A DNA stretch of 6,294 bases from JACPIN01 sp964367085 (GTDB lineage Archaea; Nanobdellota; Nanobdellia; SCGC-AAA011-G17; ARS1403). Position 1 is the stretch's first letter. Each line of letters starts with the position of its first letter. The position numbers and the translations under genes were made by a program. The notes under the pieces are model-generated. The model was not told the origin of the DNA and searched no databases. It saw only the letters and a program-made list of their open reading frames with translations. The stretch covers positions 1-6,294 of the forward strand of contig CAYIWL010000048.1 of the NCBI GenBank assembly GCA_964367085.1. The letters run 5' to 3'. Positions 1 to 3,955 of the stretch are shown here, piece after piece.

Positions 1-686
1 TCTTTATTGCTTCTTGCCGAATTAAAATTATCTATTAATAAATTTTCAGTGAATTCTTTATATCTATTTAGAGATGATTGTGAGAATATACTTTGCATTG
101 TTGACGTCAATAAAACAGAATTTCTCAGCATTTCATCATTGTCTTCTCTTGTTAATGCATTAGTCAAAATTGTATTAAAGTATGATTCTTGTCCCTGCAA
201 TACTTCTGTTAATCTGTTGAAATTAGCCAGTCTTAAGTAAAAGTCTGTTGTGTACTTTCCTTCAGGATCTATTCTGCTTACTTCCTGGATAAACGATTTG
301 TCTCTGCAAAGTCTGTCTTCATTCGCAGGATTTTTGCAGAGCTTTTGGTACATTTTTAGGAAAGTAGAAGTGTAAAGATCTGCTCCACCGAGAGAAATTA
401 AATAGTAAATTGAATTCGTACTCAAGCCATGTATTATCATAGTCCTTATAGTATCCTGCGGCCTATTCTCCAAGTCATGAAGTCTATTTATCAAGACCGC
501 ATATTGAGGCATATCATTTTTTATTACCCCGGCGATATAACCATCAGGGCTGCTAATAAGATTTATAGAACCCGCCAAAGAATTGGCAACTTCACTGTAA
601 TACCCCCTCAAAACAAGCATCTCTGCTATTCTGGATTTAATCCCTGCTAATGGTTCATTAGCAAGAGCTTCAGATAAATCAGAAAA
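1..686 (-). CDS. Secreted HEAT-repeat protein, C-terminal continuation (partial, other frame)
   Basis: From the T5 tract at 683-687, the minus strand is open without a stop for 227 codons to the left edge (first codons TCT GAT TTA, last full codon at 5-3). It has no start codon near its beginning, so a start-to-stop search misses it. Adding one T to the tract joins it smoothly to the HEAT segment: NPQGLVF followed by SDLSEALANEP. The first 50 residues (for example IKSRIAEMLVLRGYYSEVANSL) still look helical and HEAT-like. After that the composition changes to a mixed soluble domain with a GGADLYTSTFLKMYQKL stretch and two Cys in a KLCKNPANEDRLCRD loop. I do not recognise this domain. The gene's end lies beyond the window. 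Composition and absence of stops make it clearly coding; the fusion to the upstream pieces is an inference. Confidence 0.7.
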
Positions 687-884
687 ACTAATCCTTGTGG
701 ATTAAGATCGTTCAAGGCATAAATCGCTGCACGTCTTACACCCACATCTTGATCATTTTCCAGTGCTCTTATTAAAGCTGGAACTGCTTGTTGTGATTTT
801 ATCTCTCCTAAAACAGATGCTACTCTCCATCTTACACCCACATCTTGATCATTTTCCAGTGCTCTTATTAAAGCTGGAACTGCT
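647..884 (-). CDS. Secreted HEAT-repeat protein, repeat segment after the gap (frameshifted end)
   Basis: Reading leftward from the gap, codons encode HEAT-like repeats of exactly 32 residues: AVPALIRALENDQD, then VGVRWRVASVLGEIKSQQ, then a second AVPALIRALENDQD and VGVRRAAIYALNDLNPQ. These are PBS-lyase-type HEAT repeats, each a pair of short helices. The segment continues the repeat that begins before the gap: the residues on the two sides (GEIKSQ and AVPALI) join as they do in the intact copy, losing only one shared Gln codon that spans the gap edge. With the 100-N filler the frames do not match, but they do if the true gap is a multiple of three. After NPQGLVF the frame runs into a short out-of-character tail and stops at 647-649. 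The neighbouring frame stays open for 227 codons, so this stop is probably an artefact of a one-base deletion in a T tract. Confidence 0.75.
734..884 (-). repeat. 96-bp tandem repeats encoding 32-aa HEAT units
   Basis: Positions 734-788 and 830-884 are identical over 55 bp at an offset of 96 bp. The next 20 bp of the left copy (789-808) recur exactly at 985-1004, directly after the N gap. The repeat is in frame and encodes 32-residue HEAT units. Identity at DNA level implies recent duplication or gene conversion, and it explains why the assembler broke here. Confidence 0.85.
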
Positions 885-984
885 NNNNNNNNNNNNNNNN
901 NNNNNNNNNNNNNNNNNNNNNNNNNNNNNNNNNNNNNNNNNNNNNNNNNNNNNNNNNNNNNNNNNNNNNNNNNNNNNNNNNNNN
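885..984. other. Assembly gap (100 N) inside the HEAT repeats
   Basis: Exactly 100 N, the usual scaffolding placeholder of unknown length. Its flanks (ending ...gaactgct and starting tgttgtgatt...) are contiguous in the intact repeat copy at 781-798. The missing sequence is therefore probably zero or a whole number of 96-bp units rather than 100 bp. Confidence 0.9.
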
Positions 985-1439
985 TGTTGTGATTTTATCT
1001 CTCCCAGTGCATAAGCAGCATCTCTTCTAACAAATTCAGAAGAATCTGTTTTCAACATTCTAACATTATCCAAAACTTCTTTTTCCCATCCCATATCCTC
1101 AAACTTCACACACTTATTCTCAACGCATAAAGCATCTTGCTCCCAGCAGTCATCTTTCTCATTCAAAGAATAATCATCAATGCATCCTCCGGCAGCTTTC
1201 CTCCTCAACGCCTCTTTTATCTCCTCCTTAAACTCATACCCATTATCTCCCGGCTTTAAAGAATCAACAGCAGATAAGGCATTTTCCAATCCTAAAGAGG
1301 AGAAAGTATTCCATATTTTGTTAGCTGCTTCCTCAACATTGTTCTCATTAACTAACAAGCATTGATTGGGTTCTTGCGCATAAGAAATATTAACAAGTAA
1401 TAAAAACATCAGAAAAATAAAACCTCTTTTAAGATACAT
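985..1439 (-). CDS. Secreted HEAT-repeat protein, N-terminal segment (up to assembly gap)
   Basis: This is the first 151 codons of a long exported protein. The start is ATG at 1439-1437, with a TATA box 27 bp upstream and no Shine-Dalgarno, so the transcript is probably leaderless. Residues 1-21 form a signal peptide: Lys4-Arg5, a run of Phe/Leu/Ile/Val, then Ser-Tyr-Ala before Gln22. The mature part has Cys27, then a cluster Cys86, Cys98, Cys105, Cys110 (spacing x6 and x4 for the last three) suited to disulfide bonding outside the cell. From about residue 121 an HEAT-like repeat begins, with the typical VRRDAAYALGEIKS signature at about 137-150. The frame then enters the N gap at 984. The segments at 647-884 and 1-686 are its probable continuation. 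HEAT-like repeats act as protein-binding scaffolds; no enzymatic motif is visible. The partner and function are unknown. The signal peptide and repeats are seen directly; export and scaffold role are inferred. Confidence 0.8.
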
Positions 1440-1461
1440 ATTAAAACTATGATCTTAAAAA

Positions 1462-1470
1462 GTATAAAAA
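1462..1470 (-). promoter_or_regulatory. TATA box of the secreted HEAT-repeat gene
   Basis: On the minus strand this reads TTTTTATAC, centred 27 bp upstream of the ATG at 1439. That is the archaeal TATA-to-start distance, so transcription should begin at or next to the start codon (leaderless). Confidence 0.6.
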
Positions 1471-1520
1471 TCTACCCAATTCAATACGCATAACATGCAC
1501 AACGATAAACAGTCTAAAGA

Positions 1521-1528
1521 TATATAAA
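1521..1528 (+). promoter_or_regulatory. TATA box for the small plus-strand gene at 1565
   Basis: TATATAAA preceded by purine-rich TAAAGA that could serve as a BRE. A start site about 26 bp downstream (near 1551) would leave a short leader holding the AGGAG at 1551-1555. It is arranged divergently from the HEAT-gene promoter, about 55 bp apart. Confidence 0.55.
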
Positions 1529-1550
1529 CTAAAGTTAACAAGTCTTCAGC

Positions 1551-1555
1551 AGGAG
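1551..1555 (+). promoter_or_regulatory. Shine-Dalgarno AGGAG deciding a TTG start
   Basis: AGGAG lies nine bases before TTG at 1565. No in-frame ATG is available nearby, so this site supports the TTG as the start of the 69-aa protein. Confidence 0.5.
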
Positions 1556-1564
1556 ATTTTTAGA

Positions 1565-1774
1565 TTGCTCTCTATAAAGGCAGAAGTTTCTTATTTAAAA
1601 GTTCTAAATTTCAATGAAAACGATGTCCAATTTGCAAATCAAATAAGATTTTTTAGGAACGGAAGGATATATTATGGAACCGTGCTTGACAAAGTCTATG
1701 CAGAAAAAGTAATAGAGTTTACAAAGAGGATATATCCAAAATTAAAAGGGATTATAGAAAAGAAGCTAAAATAA
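1565..1774 (+). CDS. Small protein, possibly a HEPN-type C-terminal fragment
   Basis: A 69-aa protein starting at TTG (1565), supported by an AGGAG nine bases upstream and a TATA box at 1521-1528. It ends in a basic amphipathic helix (KRIYPKLKGIIEKKLK). The central stretch NQIRFFRNGRIYYGTVLDKVYAEKVIEF resembles the last helices of HEPN-domain proteins, where an RN-x-I-x-Y-x-G turn precedes a helix. HEPN domains are RNA-binding or RNase modules, often toxin parts. The catalytic R-x4-6-H motif is not complete here because no His is present, and the N-terminal helices of a full HEPN domain are missing. Only about 125 bp separate it from the HEAT gene on the other strand, so there is no room for a longer protein. 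It may be a decayed remnant or a stand-alone miniature. Coding status is fairly likely; the family is uncertain. Confidence 0.55.
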   Translation: MLSIKAEVSYLKVLNFNENDVQFANQIRFFRNGRIYYGTVLDKVYAEKVIEFTKRIYPKLKGIIEKKLK

Positions 1775-1792
1775 ATTTTAGAAACCAATGAA

Positions 1793-1800
1793 TTTAAAAA
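1793..1800 (+). promoter_or_regulatory. TATA-like box for the 36-aa basic peptide
   Basis: TTTAAAAA centred about 27 bp before the ATG at 1823, the spacing expected for a leaderless archaeal transcript. AT-rich matches are common in this genome, so this is suggestive only. Confidence 0.35.
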
Positions 1801-1822
1801 TATACAAACCTACCCTAAGAAT

Positions 1823-1933
1823 ATGTCAGACGATCCAAGCTACGAAAGAAGAAAAAGCAAGAATGACAGAAAGGCAAAAAGGCGATATAGGGTTTATAAG
1901 AAAGGCGGCAAATTTAGATCAGAAAACCAATAA
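1823..1933 (+). CDS. Small very basic 36-aa peptide
   Basis: ATG at 1823-1825 opens a 36-codon frame ending in TAA at 1931-1933, one base before the TFE stop codon on the opposite strand. The peptide begins MSDDPSYERR and is then rich in Lys/Arg (about 15 of the last 28 residues), with a KRRYRVYKKGGKFR core, which would suit RNA or DNA binding. There is no Shine-Dalgarno, but a TATA-like box lies 27 bp upstream, fitting a leaderless gene. It is in the same frame as the preceding 69-aa gene, separated by that gene's stop codon at 1772-1774 and 48 bp. I do not recognise the family. A 51-codon frame also covers this stretch (1788-1943), but its composition is less protein-like. Confidence 0.45.
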   Translation: MSDDPSYERRKSKNDRKAKRRYRVYKKGGKFRSENQ

Positions 1934-1934
1934 A

Positions 1935-2633
1935 TTACTTTGATAACTTCTTCACATTTCTGTCAGCACTTGGTTTAGGCTTTCTGCTAGCAATATTTTT
2001 CTTCACTTTCTTCGATTTAGATTTCTTAATAGCCTTAGTTTTTTCTTTTTTACTCTCAACTTTTCTTTTCGCTTTTGCTTTAGATTTCTTAGCAAGTTTT
2101 TCCTCTTTTTTCTCAAACACGATATTTTTTCCGATTTTGACTTCCTCTCCCAGCTCTTCAATGGTTTTTGTCAATCTCTGCACTTTTCTAGAATTATTAT
2201 CCTGCACAAGAACTTTATCACATTCAGGGCATTTAAACCCGTGCTCAATAGCGCGCTCGAATTCAAGCCTAACATCATTATCAGGACAGCTAAAATACTG
2301 CCCACTCTCCTCTTTTTTCAGCAGCTCCTTCAAAATCCCAAGCCTTTTCTCTTTATGGATTAATGCAGCGTCAAATGCTCTCTTCAAGTAGAAATCCCAA
2401 TAATAAATGTACCATCCTTTTTTCTTATCTTTTTTCCTAGTAAAGTCAACAAGATTATGTGCATACATTCTATAAAGCATGTTCCTTATCTGATTTACAG
2501 TCAAATTAAAGTGCTCAGCAAGTTTAAACTCACTAACATTCTGCCTTTTTTTAAGGTACTGAACAAGTTCAAGAGCATCCTTCCCAATCACTTCAGAGAT
2601 AAAGTCATCGATTAATTTGTCTAAAGGGTTCAT
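1935..2633 (-). CDS. tfe: Transcription factor E (TFIIE-alpha homologue) with lysine-rich tail
   Basis: Archaeal TFE binds RNA polymerase and helps open promoter DNA in the TBP-TFB initiation complex. The 232-aa protein starts at ATG 2633-2631. Residues 1-85 form the winged helix: ALELVQYLKKR, then KLAEHFNLTVNQIRNMLYRMYAHNLV, and the wing ending GWYIYYWDF. A linker helix follows. The zinc ribbon at about 112-142 reads YFSCPDNDVRLEFERAIEHGFKCPEC in two blocks. Cys116, Cys135 and Cys138 are present, but the fourth ligand position is Asp120 (or Asn119) instead of Cys. Residues 174-232 form a Lys-rich, low-complexity tail resembling histone H1 tails; without it the protein matches the usual family length of roughly 170-180 aa. 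The gene is divergent from the coiled-coil pair and convergent with the small basic gene. The family call is secure. The effect of the altered ribbon and the tail is unknown. Confidence 0.93.
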   Translation of the reverse strand: MNPLDKLIDDFISEVIGKDALELVQYLKKRQNVSEFKLAEHFNLTVNQIRNMLYRMYAHNLVDFTRKKDKKKGWYIYYWDFYLKRAFDAALIHKEKRLGILKELLKKEESGQYFSCPDNDVRLEFERAIEHGFKCPECDKVLVQDNNSRKVQRLTKTIEELGEEVKIGKNIVFEKKEEKLAKKSKAKAKRKVESKKEKTKAIKKSKSKKVKKNIASRKPKPSADRNVKKLSK

Positions 2634-2660
2634 AAATCATAAAGGAAACCAAGAAAGCAC

Positions 2661-2675
2661 TTTAAATAATTTTCG
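2661..2675 (-). promoter_or_regulatory. BRE/TATA promoter of tfe
   Basis: On the minus strand GCGAAAAT (a good BRE) is followed by TATTTAAAG (TATA), centred about 31 bp before the ATG at 2633. The expected start site leaves a leader of only a few bases, and there is no Shine-Dalgarno. Confidence 0.55.
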
Positions 2676-2695
2676 CTATTTTTAATCTTCACCAC

Positions 2696-2741
2696 AGTTT
2701 AATAATAAGAAAAGTTTAATAAAGAATAAAAGTTTTAATAA
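2696..2741 (+). repeat. Three AT-rich direct repeats in the divergent tfe / coiled-coil intergenic region
   Basis: AGTTTAATAA occurs at 2696-2705 and 2713-2722, and AGTTTTAATAA at 2731-2741, at spacings of 17 and 18 bp. The middle copy, preceded by GAAAAG, is the best candidate TATA element for the gene at 2771 (start site near 2745). The others may be alternative TATA boxes or a binding site for a regulator. Chance in AT-rich DNA cannot be excluded. Confidence 0.4.
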
Positions 2742-2756
2742 TCTTCAGTAATCATT

Positions 2757-2763
2757 AGGAGGT
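2757..2763 (+). promoter_or_regulatory. Strong Shine-Dalgarno AGGAGGT
   Basis: A full anti-16S match seven bases before the ATG at 2771. It fixes the start of the first coiled-coil gene. It stands out because alaS, tfe and the HEAT gene in this window lack such a site, which suggests high translation of this gene. Confidence 0.8.
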
Positions 2764-2770
2764 TACACTG

Positions 2771-3166
2771 ATGGCATTATTCAAAAAGAAAAAAGAGGAG
2801 ATAAAGCAAAAAATAAGGCCGCCAACATTCCCAGGCTTGCCAGAACATGATTTTCCAAGTTATGAACCAACTTTTCAGTCTTCATCTTTAGATAATATAA
2901 AAAGAGCTGTTCAGGACTTCGGACAGGAAGAGAGACCGATGATGGTCCAGGAAGAAAAAGCAATATTTGTCAAGGTTGAAAAATACAAGGAAGCAATAGA
3001 CACATTAGAGATAATCAAAGAAAAACTAAAAACAGCTCAGGCAGTTCTGAATGAATTACGGGAGTTAAAAAGTAAGGAGGAAGCAGAGCTTGAAGAGTGG
3101 CAGAATACAATTAATGATATAAAATCAAAGCTGACATTAGTCGATAATAACCTCTTCGAGGTATAG
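2771..3166 (+). CDS. Conserved-looking archaeal coiled-coil protein of unknown function (first of pair)
   Basis: A 131-aa soluble protein with a firm start (AGGAGGT seven bases upstream). Its layout is a basic N-terminus (FKKKKEEIKQKIR), a Pro-rich linker at about 17-36 (PPTFPGLPEHDFPSYEP), a variable acidic stretch, then IFVKVEKYKEAIDTLEIIKEKL. From about residue 75 a heptad-rich coiled coil of Glu/Lys/Leu runs to the terminal DNNLFEV. There is no signal peptide, membrane segment or catalytic motif. The arrangement of Pro-rich linker, FVKVxKYKEA block, coiled coil and terminal LFEV resembles hypothetical proteins I recall from DPANN archaeal genomes; I cannot verify that here. It lies seven bases before a second coiled-coil gene, so the two are surely co-transcribed and may form a hetero-oligomer. 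The function is unknown; a structural or scaffold role is a guess. Confidence 0.85.
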   Translation: MALFKKKKEEIKQKIRPPTFPGLPEHDFPSYEPTFQSSSLDNIKRAVQDFGQEERPMMVQEEKAIFVKVEKYKEAIDTLEIIKEKLKTAQAVLNELRELKSKEEAELEEWQNTINDIKSKLTLVDNNLFEV

Positions 3167-3173
3167 CGGTTCT

Positions 3174-3572
3174 ATGCAAAACATGCAAAAAAATAAAATT
3201 CTGCATGCGCAGATAAAAAACCCTATTTTTGTAAGAAAAACACTTCTTGAATCAGCGATATCATCAGTAGAGATTATAAAATCAATGCACGAATTTAAAA
3301 GGCTAAAAAACATTGAAAATAAAAAGAATAACGAGCTGAGAAAGTTATTTGAAGAAATAAAAATTCTAAGGACAAAGTTAGAAGAGCAGGAGCTTCCGCC
3401 ATTATCCGAAGTCAGGCAGGAGAAAATAAAAAAGAACGTTCCCAAAAAACAGCTGATAAGAGAAGAAGCAAAAAAACAGAAAAAACAAGAGAGATTATTG
3501 GAAACCGAAACAGAAAAATCTGGACTAGATTTAGAAATTGACAAGCTCAAAGAGAAGATAAGAAATCTTTAA
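3174..3572 (+). CDS. Coiled-coil protein of unknown function (second of pair)
   Basis: A 132-aa soluble protein starting at ATG 3174, seven bases after the stop of the preceding gene. A GAGGT at 3158-3162, inside the upstream gene's end, can serve as its ribosome site. The N-terminal block NPIFVRKTLLESAISSVEIIKSMHEF contains an FVRK motif that parallels the FVKV block of its neighbour. It is followed by a long charged coiled coil (about 37-75), a Pro-containing break (LEEQELPPLSEVRQEKI), a very Lys-rich stretch and a final helix. There is no signal peptide, membrane segment or enzymatic motif. The matching layout of the two proteins suggests they assemble with each other. Its TAA at 3570-3572 overlaps the stop codon of the VOC gene on the opposite strand. 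The function is not recognised. Confidence 0.82.
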   Translation: MQNMQKNKILHAQIKNPIFVRKTLLESAISSVEIIKSMHEFKRLKNIENKKNNELRKLFEEIKILRTKLEEQELPPLSEVRQEKIKKNVPKKQLIREEAKKQKKQERLLETETEKSGLDLEIDKLKEKIRNL

Positions 3573-3955
3573 TTAGTTCTTTGTGATAGCATCCAAACAT
3601 AACCATTAAGATCTTCAAATGAAAATTCTGAAGTTCCGTAATCAGTTTCACGCATTTGCTGGATGATTTTCACATGACCTTTAATTTCTTGAAGAATCTT
3701 TTTTATTCCTTCAACTTCCAAATAAATTACAATAGACCCGCCAACTTTCAGTCTTTCAAATTTAGGAATTTCCTCTGCAAACTTTTCACGTTGATAAAGC
3801 ATTATCTGCGCTGAATTGTTTTTTATAATTACAAAAAAAGGATTATCTTCGGGAACTTGAACAACTGGAATAAATCCAAGAACATCTTTATAAAATCTAA
3901 CCGATTTGCTGATATCATCTACCATTAATTCAATAGTCAAATTTTTAATTTTCAT
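3569..3955 (-). CDS. VOC-superfamily protein (glyoxalase / bleomycin-resistance fold)
   Basis: A 128-aa protein with two beta-alpha-beta-beta-beta modules. The first is KNLTIELMVDDISKSVRFYKDVLGF followed by a FFVIIKNNSAQIML strand pair. The second is GGSIVIYLEVEGIKKILQEI followed by TSEFSFEDLNGYVWML. This matches the small single-chain VOC proteins labelled glyoxalase or bleomycin resistance/dioxygenase. The usual first-strand metal-ligand His is absent (Thr7-Ile8-Glu9 in that region), so a metal-free binding role, as in bleomycin-binding proteins, is more likely than glyoxalase I activity. The substrate is unknown. Its ATG (3955-3953) overlaps the alaS stop in an ATGA, so it is translationally coupled to alaS. 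No link to aminoacylation is known to me. The family call is firm; the activity is open. Confidence 0.87.
   Translation of the reverse strand: MKIKNLTIELMVDDISKSVRFYKDVLGFIPVVQVPEDNPFFVIIKNNSAQIMLYQREKFAEEIPKFERLKVGGSIVIYLEVEGIKKILQEIKGHVKIIQQMRETDYGTSEFSFEDLNGYVWMLSQRTN

Noticed and set aside
429..650. A plus-strand frame of 73 codons, and another at 7-240
   Set aside because: Both lie antisense to the open C-terminal frame of the HEAT-repeat protein, whose composition is far more protein-like.
683..690. Programmed -1 frameshifting on AGTTTTTC
   Set aside because: Slippage is possible in principle, but I see no clear stimulatory structure, and a homopolymer error in a gapped draft assembly is simpler; kept only as an alternative.
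734..1004. The 96-bp direct repeats as a CRISPR array
   Set aside because: There are no unique spacers, the unit stays in frame and encodes HEAT repeats.
1440..1564. A tRNA or small RNA gene in the divergent intergenic region
   Set aside because: No cloverleaf or stable stem was seen; the stretch is explained by two divergent TATA promoters.
1788..1943. A 51-codon plus-strand frame overlapping the 36-aa peptide
   Set aside because: Its composition is less protein-like, it overlaps the tfe end, and its ATG lies upstream of the expected transcription start.
3137..3550. A minus-strand frame of 137 codons rich in Ser/Phe/Cys
   Set aside because: It is the mirror of the Lys/Glu-rich coiled-coil gene on the plus strand; the composition is typical of such shadows.
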